DNA of 40,072 nt from Acidobacteriota bacterium (GTDB lineage: Bacteria > Acidobacteriota > Terriglobia > Terriglobales > Acidobacteriaceae). The position numbers and the translations under genes are program-made. Below are positions 18,225-26,096 of this stretch, piece by piece. The stretch is from NCBI GenBank assembly GCA_003225455.1, contig QIAB01000015.1:21200-61271 (forward strand). The letters are read 5' to 3'. The notes under the pieces are model-generated. The model did not search any database, was not told the origin of the DNA, and saw only the letters and a list, made by a program, of their open reading frames with translations. How positions within the stretch are numbered: the first letter of the stretch is position 1; each line of letters begins with the position of its first letter.

Positions 18225-18707
18225 ATGTCCTCGCATTCTTTGTCGCAAACGAAAAACTATATTCGCAAGGCACTGTGGAAGGCGGCAGACCCAGCGCCAT
18301 CAGCCAAACAGGTCCAAGGGCTTTGGGAGCATTTTCAATCGAGCTGTGCATACTGCGGACGTCCCTTGCAGAAAGCCGAGCGCACGGCACATCTTGACCA
18401 TCTTGAGGCAACCGGGCGCAATCATATCTCAAATCGTGTCCTTGCGTGTGGCCTTTGCAATGGGGATGAGAAACGCGAGCAGAATTGGGAAGACTTCTTG
18501 GTTAAGAAGTGTGGCCCCGGCGCTGAATTGTCCCAGTCTCGCAGAGACAGAATTCTCAGTTGGCAACGGCAGTGTGAACAACCGCAAGCACTGAATGCAG
18601 AAGTCGCGGCCAAGGTAGAAGCGTCAATTATCCGGTGCAATCAAGTTTTGGATGATTGCTACAAGGAAGTACGCCAGATTGCGAGCGGGCAAAAAAATAT
18701 CAGTTAG
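18225..18707 (+). CDS. HNH endonuclease-domain protein
   Basis: A 160-residue protein with a zinc-bound beta-beta-alpha-metal (HNH) nuclease fold. Two cysteine pairs, CAYC (41-44) and CGLC (75-78), frame the catalytic signature AHLDH (His59 as general base) and Asn70 in GRNHISNR, followed by CNGDEKREQNWEDFL. This is the arrangement of free-standing HNH nucleases of the McrA type. The rest is helical and charged, with no second recognisable domain. The gene begins only 50 bp after rnpB, with no obvious promoter or terminator between, so it may be read from the rnpB promoter. An upstream extension of the frame runs into rnpB and is not coding. Target and role (defence, homing or repair) are unknown. 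Confidence 0.8.
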   Translation: MSSHSLSQTKNYIRKALWKAADPAPSAKQVQGLWEHFQSSCAYCGRPLQKAERTAHLDHLEATGRNHISNRVLACGLCNGDEKREQNWEDFLVKKCGPGAELSQSRRDRILSWQRQCEQPQALNAEVAAKVEASIIRCNQVLDDCYKEVRQIASGQKNIS

Positions 18708-18950
18708 CGAAGGCAGGGCCGAAGCCTATTGGACTTGAGGCTTCAGCAACGGTTGTGACGCTTAAGCGTACTGCTGTTTATTAGTTCTCAGTTTTCTTGA
18801 ACTCCCCGGCGCGAAAGCAACTCATTCTGAGGTTGATAAGATGAGTTCTAGTCGATTTTCAGTTCCGCTGGCGATACTCTCTCGCTCCTTGCCGAAGACA
18901 AACGACTAACCTCTAACGACCGCTCCTTGCTATCCTGAAGCTGTACTCCC

Positions 18951-21179
18951 GTGAAATCTTTGCTTCAAGAAGCGCCTCCGGCGCAGGCGACTGAGCGCAA
19001 GCTCGTGGGCCGAGTGGTGCTCGCCTTACTTTTCTTGGTCGCCGCTTTGGTTGGCGCGGCTACCGGCCTTTTGCTTGTGTACTCCACTGATCTTCCTCAG
19101 GTCGAACAACTGGAGCACTTTCGTCCCAGCTCTACGACTGAGCTCTACGATGACCAGGGCCGCATCATTGGGTCATTCGCGCTGCAGCGGCGCGTGGTGG
19201 CCTCTTACAGCGATTATCCACCCGTGCTGCGCGACGCCTTGATTTCTATTGAAGATAAAGACTTCTATCGTCACTGGGGCGTTAACGTTTGGCGCATCGC
19301 CGGAGCCGCTTATCGCGACATTGTGTCTGGCGGCAAGGTTCAGGGTGCATCCACTCTGACCATGCAGCTTGCTCGAAATCTGTTTTTGTCTCCTGATCGT
19401 TCTTTTCATCGCAAGATTCAGGAAGCTCTGCTAGCCGTGCAAATCGAGCGGCGCTTCACCAAGCCGCAAATCTTCACGCTTTACGCAAACCAGATTTATC
19501 TCGGACACGGAGTTTACGGATTCGAAGCTGCGTCGCAGTATTACTTCAGCAAGCCCGCCCGGCAGCTCTTGCTAGAAGAAGCCGCGCTGCTGGCGGCATT
19601 GCCGAAATCGCCGAACTACTACTCCCCGATTAATCATGCGGATCATGCGCTCAAGCGTCGCAATCTGGTAATCAATTCCATGTTGGAGGATGGAAAAATC
19701 ACCGCGAAGCAGGCCGACGAGGCGCGAAACAAGCCTTTGGATTTGAACCTTCAACATGATCCCAGCTCGCTCGCGCCGTATTTTGTTGAGGAAATCCGCC
19801 GTTACCTTGAAGCGAAATACGGATCCGATCAGGTCCACCAGGGCGGACTGCGCGTGCATACATCACTCGACATGGACTTGCAGCGCGCGGCAAACCGCGC
19901 TCTGCTCGATGGTCTGGCTGCATACGAGCGGCGCCATGGCTGGAAGGGTCGCCTGGAAAATGTGCTACGGGGCAATGCTACGCTGGCCGCATACCAGCAT
20001 CCTGACTGGGAGGACGAACCTGAACCTGGCAATTACGTTCACGCGCTCGTTACCAGTGTTACGGCAGGGTCGGCACAGGTTCGCTTCGGCAGATATACGG
20101 CGACCGTGACTCCATCGGATGCTGCTTGGAGCGGGCGTAAGATCGCGGCAATCCTGAAGCCAGGCGATATCGTCTACGTCAAGATCGTTTCGCTTGGCGC
20201 ACGCGGTAGATCTCATGTCAGTCTTGAGCGAGATTCCGGCGCACAAGGCGCCCTCATAGCCATTGACAACGCCAGCGGCGAGATCAAGGCGATGGTCGGC
20301 GGCCGCGATTTCAATTTGTCGAAGTTCAATCGGGCAACGCAGGCTTTGCGCCAGGTGGGTTCGTCATTCAAGCCATACGTCTATACAGCGGCCATCGATC
20401 AGGGCGCGAACCCGGATGATACCGTGCTCGATGTTCCAGTCACGTTTCAGACTCCCTCTGGCCCCTACATCCCGCACAATTACGATGAGAAATTCGAGGG
20501 CGTTATCACGCTGCGGCGCGCGCTGGCGCAATCGCGCAACATTCCTGCGTTGAAGCTGGCCGATGGCATGGGGATAAAAACCGTGATCGACTACGCTCAT
20601 CGCTTCGGAATCACCTCGAACATTCCTCAGTATTTGCCGGTGGCGCTGGGCGCGGCGGAGATCACACTGTTGGAGCAGGCCTCGGCGTACAGCGTGTTTC
20701 CCAACGACGGAGTGCGCATCACGCCTCGTTACATCACCAAAGTGACAGATTATGAAGGCCGGGTCTTGGAAGAAGACTTTCCAGATGTGAAAGATGTTGT
20801 CGGCTCCCGCACTGCCCGCATTTTGACTGCGATGCTGCGGGAGGTGGTTCTACACGGAACTGCGGTCGGCGCCAAAGGCTTGCAGATTCCGATTGCCGGC
20901 AAAACCGGGACCACAAACGATTTCACCGACGCTTGGTTCATTGGCTTCTCGCCTTCGATTACCTGCGGCGTGTGGATGGGCTACGACGAGAAGCGAACGT
21001 TGGGAGCCAAGGAAACCGGAGCGCACGCCGCCCTGCCGATCTGGATGGATTTCATGACGGCTGCGACAGCCGGCAAAGATCCCGGCGACTTCCAGCCCGC
21101 GCCGGAGATACCGCCAGCTTCTGCTACGCAAAGATTGGATACTCCTGACACGGCTCCAGCGGAAGAGGAGACGCACTAA
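18951..21179 (+). CDS. Class A penicillin-binding protein (PBP1 family)
   Basis: A bifunctional peptidoglycan synthase of 742 residues, anchored by one helix (~21-43) with the bulk in the periplasm. The GT51 glycosyltransferase domain shows ISIEDKDFYRHWGVN (catalytic Glu101), GASTLTMQLARN, RKIQEALLAVQIERRF and LYANQIYLGHGVYG. The transpeptidase domain carries the active-site motif SSFK (Ser471, Lys474), an SRN motif and KTGTT (Lys651). Between them lies an OB-like segment. The C-terminus is Pro/Ala-rich. It starts at GTG (CCCGTGAAATC) with a TATCCT-like -10 box about 14 bases upstream and no Shine-Dalgarno. A PASTA protein gene lies 1.4 kb downstream, past an oppositely oriented aminotransferase gene. 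Confidence 0.93.
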   Translation: MKSLLQEAPPAQATERKLVGRVVLALLFLVAALVGAATGLLLVYSTDLPQVEQLEHFRPSSTTELYDDQGRIIGSFALQRRVVASYSDYPPVLRDALISIEDKDFYRHWGVNVWRIAGAAYRDIVSGGKVQGASTLTMQLARNLFLSPDRSFHRKIQEALLAVQIERRFTKPQIFTLYANQIYLGHGVYGFEAASQYYFSKPARQLLLEEAALLAALPKSPNYYSPINHADHALKRRNLVINSMLEDGKITAKQADEARNKPLDLNLQHDPSSLAPYFVEEIRRYLEAKYGSDQVHQGGLRVHTSLDMDLQRAANRALLDGLAAYERRHGWKGRLENVLRGNATLAAYQHPDWEDEPEPGNYVHALVTSVTAGSAQVRFGRYTATVTPSDAAWSGRKIAAILKPGDIVYVKIVSLGARGRSHVSLERDSGAQGALIAIDNASGEIKAMVGGRDFNLSKFNRATQALRQVGSSFKPYVYTAAIDQGANPDDTVLDVPVTFQTPSGPYIPHNYDEKFEGVITLRRALAQSRNIPALKLADGMGIKTVIDYAHRFGITSNIPQYLPVALGAAEITLLEQASAYSVFPNDGVRITPRYITKVTDYEGRVLEEDFPDVKDVVGSRTARILTAMLREVVLHGTAVGAKGLQIPIAGKTGTTNDFTDAWFIGFSPSITCGVWMGYDEKRTLGAKETGAHAALPIWMDFMTAATAGKDPGDFQPAPEIPPASATQRLDTPDTAPAEEETH

Positions 21180-21183
21180 TCCT

Positions 21184-22506
21184 TTAAGATTGCTGTAGCG
21201 CCGCGAAGCTTTCGTCCAAGATTCTCACGGCCTCATCCACATCTGTCTTTGTGATGTTCAGCGGCGGCGACAGGCGAATCACGTTGCCGTAAAATCCGCC
21301 TTTGCCAATCAGCAGCCCGCGTTGGCGCGCTTCTTCCATCAGGGAATTCGTTTTCGCGGGCGCTGGTTGTTTCGTCGTGCGATCTTCTACCAGTTCCAGA
21401 GCCTGCATCAGGCCCATGCCGCGAACATCGCCGATGATCGCATGCTTTTCTTGCAATTCTTCCAGCCTCTGGCGGAAATAGCCGCCGACCACGGCCGCAT
21501 TGGTTCGCAAGTCGTCTTCTTCGATTACGTCGATAACAGCTTTCGCCGTCGCGCAGGTTACGGGATTACCGCCGAAGGTCGAAATTGTCAGTCCCTGGAA
21601 TGAATCGGCGATTTCGGGTTTCGCAATCGTCAATCCCACAGGCACTCCGTTGCCCATCCCTTTTGCGCTCGTGATGATGTCTGGCTCAACCTCCCAATGC
21701 TCAATGCCGAACCACTTGTGCCCGGTGCGTCCCCAGGCGGTTTGGACTTCGTCCGCAATGAAATCGCCGCCATATTGCTTGACGATGCTGAAGGCCATCT
21801 TGAAATATTCCTTCGGCGGAGTGATGAAACCACCGACGCCCTGGATAGGCTCGGCAAGAAATGCGGCAATGCGCCCAGAGGTCGAGAACTGAATTACGTT
21901 TTCAATATCCTTCACGCAAGCGACTTCGCATTCGGGATACTTGAGCCCCAGCGGGCAGCGATAGCAGTAAGGATTCATCGCGTGGACGATTCCGACCTCG
22001 ATGGTCGCTCGCCGCCAGGTATTCATTCCCGTAAGCCCGCGAGCAAGGGAGGAACGGCCGCTGTATCCATGGCGCAGTGCGATGACTTCAAAGTTTCCAG
22101 TGTGCATGCGCGCAACCTGAATCGCCGTCTCGTTCGCCTCGGTGCCGCTGTTCGTGAAATAAGATTTCTTGAGCGTGCCGGGAGTAATCTGCGCCAGCTT
22201 TTCCGCCAGCGTAACCATCGGCTCATTCGGAAAGCATGTGGAAACGTGTTGCAGCCGGTCGATCTGTGCCTTCGTACGGGAGATGACGCGCGGATTGCAA
22301 TGACCTACGCTGATGGTGACGATCCCGCCGAAGAAATCAAGGTACCGTTTGCCATCTACATCCCACACGTGCTGCATGAGCGCGTGATCCATGGGAACGG
22401 GATCGGAGTAGTACGTGGTAACCGAAGGAAAAACGAATTCCTTTTGTTTCTGATTGATTTCCTGGCGCGTCAATTGAGATGAGTTTGTAGTAGTTGCGGG
22501 AGTCAT
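21184..22506 (-). CDS. Class III PLP-dependent aminotransferase (AGXT2/GABA-transaminase-like)
   Basis: A 440-residue fold-type I aminotransferase. Motifs: YLDFFGGIVTISVGHCNP, the phosphate-binding SGTEANETAIQ, the cofactor-stacking segment RHGYSGRSS, DEVQTAWGRTG, and the Schiff-base lysine Lys282 in TSAKGMGNGVPVG. It converts an amino donor, often an omega-amino acid or alanine, with pyruvate, glyoxylate or 2-oxoglutarate. An unusual insert, NPYCYRCPLG followed by ECEVAC, holds four cysteines (181, 184, 193, 197). This recalls the Cys-x2-Cys of mammalian GABA transaminase, which binds an iron-sulfur cluster. The gene ends only 5 bp from the stop of the PBP gene (convergent) and is divergent from the PASTA gene. 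Substrate unknown. Confidence 0.88.
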   Translation of the reverse strand: MTPATTTNSSQLTRQEINQKQKEFVFPSVTTYYSDPVPMDHALMQHVWDVDGKRYLDFFGGIVTISVGHCNPRVISRTKAQIDRLQHVSTCFPNEPMVTLAEKLAQITPGTLKKSYFTNSGTEANETAIQVARMHTGNFEVIALRHGYSGRSSLARGLTGMNTWRRATIEVGIVHAMNPYCYRCPLGLKYPECEVACVKDIENVIQFSTSGRIAAFLAEPIQGVGGFITPPKEYFKMAFSIVKQYGGDFIADEVQTAWGRTGHKWFGIEHWEVEPDIITSAKGMGNGVPVGLTIAKPEIADSFQGLTISTFGGNPVTCATAKAVIDVIEEDDLRTNAAVVGGYFRQRLEELQEKHAIIGDVRGMGLMQALELVEDRTTKQPAPAKTNSLMEEARQRGLLIGKGGFYGNVIRLSPPLNITKTDVDEAVRILDESFAALQQS

Positions 22507-22586
22507 GGACTTGACCTGAGGTTAAACATCATAAACCACCCGGAGAGCCGATAGGTCGGCTGGGGCCTTGGCTTCGGGCGAATCGC

Positions 22587-22592
22587 TATAAT
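22587..22592 (+). promoter_or_regulatory. Probable -10 box of the PASTA gene
   Basis: TATAAT in GCTATAATGAATTT, 11 bases before the ATG at 22604. This is the third gene in the window with this spacing pattern and no Shine-Dalgarno. Confidence 0.4.
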
Positions 22593-22603
22593 GAATTTTC
22601 TCG

Positions 22604-23326
22604 ATGAAATCATTATTCCGGTTCGCGCTGCTGGCGCTGATGCTGCTCGTGGTTGCGTTGCTTTCGGCGCTTACTGCCATGCAGTTGGCGATTCATGGCC
22701 GGGAGGTTGCCGTACCTGACTTGGTGGGAAAAACTCCGCCGGATGCTCGCAGAATCGCCGAGCAGAGCGAATTGCAATTGGATGTGGAGCGCCAGTATTA
22801 CAGCGCGAGCGTGCCTGCCGGGAATGTGCTCTCACAACTACCGCCGCCAGGCGCACAAGTCCGCCGAGGCTGGCAAATTCGCGTGGCGGAGAGCCTGGGA
22901 CCACAGCGCGTGGCGATTCCGAGCGTGGTGGGTCAGAGTGAGCGCGCGGCCGAGATAAACATAGAACGCCGCGGATTGAACGTGGGCGCAGTTGCGCATC
23001 TGGAACTTCCAGATGCTGCAGCTGGCGAAGTGCTCTCACAGGCGCCGCCGACAAATGCCGGCAGCGTTTCTGCGCCGAAGATCAGTTTGCTGGTAAGCGA
23101 GCCCTCACAGCCGCAGTCTTTCGTCATGCCAAGCTTCGTCGGCCAGCCATTGGGAAGCGTAACGTTGGCATTGCAGGATGCAGGCTTCCGTTTGGGGAAC
23201 GTTACAAACCAATCCGAAAATGCAGCATCGACCTCACGCTCGCCAGCAAGCATTATCGTCTCGCAGAATCCCGCGGCAGGGGAGAAAGTGGCGATTGGCA
23301 CAGCAGTAAGTTTTGAGGTGAGATAA
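22604..23326 (+). CDS. Membrane-anchored PASTA-domain protein
   Basis: A 240-residue protein with one N-terminal helix (~5-28) and three PASTA domains. Each starts with the hallmark (V/I)P-x-(L/V/F)VG: VAVPDLVGKTPPDAR, VAIPSVVGQSERAAE and FVMPSFVGQPLGSVT. Each of the first two ends with a VLSQxPP-type strand and the third with IVSQNPAAGEKV. PASTA domains bind muropeptides or stalled peptidoglycan. They usually sit on Ser/Thr kinases or on PBPs; here they stand alone with no kinase. With a PBP gene upstream, a cell-wall-sensing or scaffold role is a fair inference. Confidence 0.88.
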   Translation: MKSLFRFALLALMLLVVALLSALTAMQLAIHGREVAVPDLVGKTPPDARRIAEQSELQLDVERQYYSASVPAGNVLSQLPPPGAQVRRGWQIRVAESLGPQRVAIPSVVGQSERAAEINIERRGLNVGAVAHLELPDAAAGEVLSQAPPTNAGSVSAPKISLLVSEPSQPQSFVMPSFVGQPLGSVTLALQDAGFRLGNVTNQSENAASTSRSPASIIVSQNPAAGEKVAIGTAVSFEVR

Positions 23327-23377
23327 GAAATGTGGAAGCAATCCTGCGGAAATCAACATAATTTTGGACCAAACTGT

Positions 23378-24019
23378 CTATGCCGATCTCGCTTCGCGGT
23401 CGCTCACGGAGGTAATTTGAGCCTCGGCTTTAGCCGCATCGGCTTTGGTCGGGGGTTCGAGAGCAAATTGGCAGGACCCCCTAGCCACCTCTCTCCCTAA
23501 CGCATGCAGTTGCTCGGTCAGTGTCGAGTCCACGGGCTTACCCTCTTCGTCGAATGCCTTCCACGCTTGCGCTGTCGGCATTACCAGAGGAACAGCCCAG
23601 CCTCTTAGAGCGCGAACGGCGAATTCCATTGTGTTTACGGCTTGCAATCCTTGCACACCACCAGCGGTGCTAATCAGGCCCACTACTTTGTCGGTCAGAT
23701 AAGGAGGAGTGCGATTACCCAGCAATTGCAGCCAATCGAGCGCGTTCTTGAACGAGCCGCTGATCGTACCGTGGTACATCGGACTGCTCCAAATCAGGCC
23801 ATCGGCATCGTGTACGGCATCGCAGAGTTTCAATACCGAGTCCGGCGGTTCGCTATTGCTGGGATCGTACATTGGCAGCGAAAGCTGACGGAGATCGAGA
23901 AGCTCTGTCCTCGCACCCGCTTCTGCCCCACCCTCCAATGCAATCTTCAATGCAGCCAGACTGTTGGAATTCTTCGAGAGCGAACCCCCGAGGCCAACCA
24001 CCAGCAATTGAGATTTCAT
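23378..24019 (-). CDS. NAD(P)H-dependent FMN reductase / flavodoxin-fold oxidoreductase
   Basis: A 213-residue flavodoxin-like protein. The N-terminus LLVVGLGGSLSKNSNS is the FMN-phosphate loop of the NADPH-dependent FMN reductase family (SsuE/ArsH/EmoB). DAVHDADGLIWSSPMYHGT with SGSFKNALDWL is the second FMN contact, and GLISTAGGVQG the third. The start at 24019 is set by a strong GGAGG nine bases upstream; a longer start at 24043 lacks support. The promoter region holds two palindromes (24065-24100), so expression is probably controlled. Substrate unknown (quinones, azo dyes or free FMN). Confidence 0.87.
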   Translation of the reverse strand: MKSQLLVVGLGGSLSKNSNSLAALKIALEGGAEAGARTELLDLRQLSLPMYDPSNSEPPDSVLKLCDAVHDADGLIWSSPMYHGTISGSFKNALDWLQLLGNRTPPYLTDKVVGLISTAGGVQGLQAVNTMEFAVRALRGWAVPLVMPTAQAWKAFDEEGKPVDSTLTEQLHALGREVARGSCQFALEPPTKADAAKAEAQITSVSDREARSA

Positions 24020-24064
24020 ACTCTTGTCCTCCGGAAGGATCATAGTCCAAGGCAGCGGTCGTTA

Positions 24065-24100
24065 CACTCACTGACCGGTCAACGAGTGATATCGCGATAT
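24065..24100. promoter_or_regulatory. Two abutting palindromes, probable operator(s)
   Basis: The first, 24065-24088, reads CACTCnnTGACCGGTCAnnGAGTG, a 24-bp dyad with only two mismatched pairs. It is of the kind bound by TetR-family repressors. The second, 24089-24100, is the perfect 12-bp palindrome ATATCGCGATAT and begins at the next base. They lie between the FMN reductase (minus strand) and the small plus-strand gene at 24172. No regulator gene is adjacent. Confidence 0.6.
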
Positions 24101-24171
24101 TACGACAGATCAGACTGGGAAGCCCGGAGCGGGGGATGGCATTGGGGCGTCGCCTGTGGGAAAATTGAGGC

Positions 24172-24402
24172 ATGAAAAAACCTGAATTGACTGGCGTGGA
24201 TTGGCTTGGGCCCAAGGAAGAGATGGATCGAGCCAGTCATCTTTTCGGCAAGTGCTCTGAGTGTCATGAGATCATTTGCGTGGAGAAGTCCGTGACTGAT
24301 ACGCAGGACACGCAACCAGAAACCACTGAAATGCTTTATAAGGCCTTTCGCAGCCACGTTGACCTGAGGCACTCCGAGGAGCAAGCGCTGCGCGCGTCGT
24401 GA
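24172..24402 (+). CDS. Small Cys/His-rich protein of unknown function
   Basis: A 76-residue soluble protein. It has a CSEC pair (residues 28-31) followed by His32 and Cys36, and a C-terminal helix KAFRSHVDLRHSEEQA with two more histidines. Cys-x2-Cys plus a spaced HxxxxH hints at a small zinc-binding domain. Small proteins of this general form are common in Acidobacteriota, where the C-terminal part resembles a degenerate C2H2 finger; this is family-level recollection. The ATG follows TTGAGG with close spacing. It is divergent from the FMN reductase gene and may share its operator. Confidence 0.55.
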   Translation: MKKPELTGVDWLGPKEEMDRASHLFGKCSECHEIICVEKSVTDTQDTQPETTEMLYKAFRSHVDLRHSEEQALRAS

Positions 24403-24570
24403 CAGAGACCGCCGCCATGGATTAACGATTCGAGCGACGCAAGTCAATGACTGATAATGCGATGTCACGACAGCTATGACGGAACCCTGTGAAACGGGAG
24501 CGTCGTCCCCTCTACTTCCTTGAGTATCAGCTAGCAGTATCTCCTAACCCCTCCCACGTTTTCAAAAACA

Positions 24571-24595
24571 GGCCCTAGCTGGTGTCGGCCTTTTT
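24571..24595 (+). terminator. Weak terminator-like hairpin
   Basis: GGCC, a 12-base loop and GGCC are followed at once by TTTTT (the stem extends by one A-T pair). It sits in the 225-bp gap after the small Cys/His gene. The rest of that gap shows nothing recognisable. Confidence 0.35.
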
Positions 24596-24627
24596 GCATC
24601 AAAAAGGTGGCTTGGAGGAGACACGGT

Positions 24628-25152
24628 ATGATCAACGAGGACATAGCGCAGGAGATACTGCATCAGTTATTTTCTTCGCTTGAGGCTCTGGAGACTCAGT
24701 GCGCGGCCATCCTGCAATTCTTGAAAGAAAAAGGAATAGCTAGCGAGGAAGAACTGGCTGTCCATTTCGAGCAGGCGGGAAACGCCAGCAGCATTCGATG
24801 GCGTGCCGCGCGCTTACGCATTGATCACCTGCTTTCTTCCGCCATAAAAGCTGCCGAACAGGAGCGTCCGAAGCCTGAGCCCAGGAAGTCTTCGGAAAAC
24901 AGACAAGAGCCCCCGCCAAAGACAAGTATGAAAACAGCTATGGAAGCATCTTCCAAAGGACAGCCCGAAAGCGAGTCTCAAGCCACAGAGAAAGTTGCTG
25001 CAAGCGGCGAATCGGAAGCAGAGGAGGAGCAGCAGGTCGAAGCGAGTGCTGGGAATAAACGGAAGCAGGAGAATGACGGAACCAGCAAAAGCCCGGAGGA
25101 TGCAGTCAAGAGCGATAGCCCAGAGGACGCTCGGGGCAGGAAAACTGCGTAA
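24628..25152 (+). CDS. Unknown protein with helical head and acidic disordered tail
   Basis: From the ATG at 24628, supported by GGAGGA ten bases upstream, the protein has 174 residues. Residues 1-70 are predicted helical (INEDIAQEILHQLFSSLEAL; FLKEKGIASEEELAVHFEQA) and may form a small winged-helix-like or coiled dimer domain. From ~75 to the end it is Glu, Ser, Lys, Pro and Gln-rich and surely disordered. No signal peptide or membrane helix. I do not recognise the family. The next gene, tatA, begins 200 bp downstream on the same strand. Confidence 0.65.
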   Translation: MINEDIAQEILHQLFSSLEALETQCAAILQFLKEKGIASEEELAVHFEQAGNASSIRWRAARLRIDHLLSSAIKAAEQERPKPEPRKSSENRQEPPPKTSMKTAMEASSKGQPESESQATEKVAASGESEAEEEQQVEASAGNKRKQENDGTSKSPEDAVKSDSPEDARGRKTA

Positions 25153-25352
25153 AATGCGCGCCGAACGTGCACCCTGCGGAATGACATTCCCAACTGTTGA
25201 ACCAGGCGTATTCGCTCGGAACCCCACACAATCAATGCTCTCGGTATTTTTGACTCCTGGAACATGCTGGCCTAGAATTTCTCCAGGGAGTTTGCGCAAA
25301 CGCAGAGGCGCTGCTCAGAGCGCTGCGGCGAACCCCACAGGAGGCTCACGAT

Positions 25353-25520
25353 ATGCCTGGAAAATTGGGTTTGCCAGAGATTCTGCTGATCCTGTTCATC
25401 GCTCTTTTGATCTTTGGACCCAGCAAGCTGGCTGATTTAGGTAAGGGCATCGGCGAGGGCATCAAGAATTTTAAGTCAGCAGTCAAAGACGGCGAGCAGG
25501 GAACGGAAAAGAAGTCATAG
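25353..25520 (+). CDS. tatA: TatA/E twin-arginine translocase subunit
   Basis: A 55-residue protein. A short N-terminal membrane helix (PEILLILFIALLIFGPSKL) ends in the invariant FGP hinge (Phe21-Gly22-Pro23). An amphipathic helix follows (LADLGKGIGEGIKNFKSAV), then a short charged tail. TatA forms the pore that carries folded proteins with RR signal peptides across the inner membrane. GGAGG lies nine bases before the ATG. No tatB/tatC is adjacent. The Rieske protein encoded at 31.4 kb has an RR signal peptide and is a likely client. Ends three bases before the convergent maf gene. Confidence 0.92.
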   Translation: MPGKLGLPEILLILFIALLIFGPSKLADLGKGIGEGIKNFKSAVKDGEQGTEKKS

Positions 25521-25522
25521 GC

Positions 25523-26092
25523 CTATTTCACTCCATGCTCCTGCAGCATTCGCAGTACCAGCGCCACGGGTAATCCCACCACATTAAAATAATCGCCCTC
25601 GATGCGCGGAATCCACCGCGAAGCCATGCCCTGAATGCCGTAAGCTCCGGCCTTGTCCAGAGGCTCTCCTGCGGCGACGTAGGAGCGAATATCTTCGTCG
25701 CTCAATTCACTGATGGTTACAGACGTAGTTTCCGAGCGAGTGTCCTGAAATCCAGCTTTCAAGCTAGGTCCCATCAGGCAAACTGCTGTGATGACTTCGT
25801 GCGTTCGCCCAGAGAGCAGGCGCAACATGCGAGCGGCGTCAGCGGGATCGCGAGGCTTGCCGAGGATCATGTTATCTATAACAACAACAGTATCGGCGCC
25901 CAGAACGAAATCCTTCGGGCGGTTACGAAACACTGTCTCTGCCTTTTCCCGAGCCATGCGTTCGGCGAAATCTTGCGGAAGCTCGCCATCTCGTGCGACT
26001 TCAGGAATGCTGGTTGCTTCTACGACGAACCGAATGCCCGCATTGCGCAGGAGCTCCTGGCGGCGTGGGGAAGCCGAGGCCAGCACCAGCAT
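25523..26092 (-). CDS. maf: Maf-family nucleotide pyrophosphatase (YhdE-like)
   Basis: A 189-residue protein that hydrolyses dTTP/UTP and modified nucleotides to monophosphates, a house-cleaning activity. Signatures: the N-terminal loop LVLASASPRRQELL, GADTVVVIDNMILGKP, SGRTHEVITAVCL, and the C-terminal GAYGIQGMASRWIPRIEGDYFNVVGLPV, which is the dTTP/UTP-type motif. The ATG at 26092 lies just four bases after the stop codon of the upstream amidohydrolase gene. Translational coupling is therefore likely. A TTG at 26113 would overlap that gene. Confidence 0.92.
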   Translation of the reverse strand: MLVLASASPRRQELLRNAGIRFVVEATSIPEVARDGELPQDFAERMAREKAETVFRNRPKDFVLGADTVVVIDNMILGKPRDPADAARMLRLLSGRTHEVITAVCLMGPSLKAGFQDTRSETTSVTISELSDEDIRSYVAAGEPLDKAGAYGIQGMASRWIPRIEGDYFNVVGLPVALVLRMLQEHGVK

Positions 26093-26096
26093 GCCG

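Noticed and set aside
17753-18226. Open frame antisense to rnpB, and a plus-strand frame from 18057
   Set aside because: Both run through the conserved RNase P RNA core; only the part from 18225 on the plus strand, with the HNH motifs, is coding.
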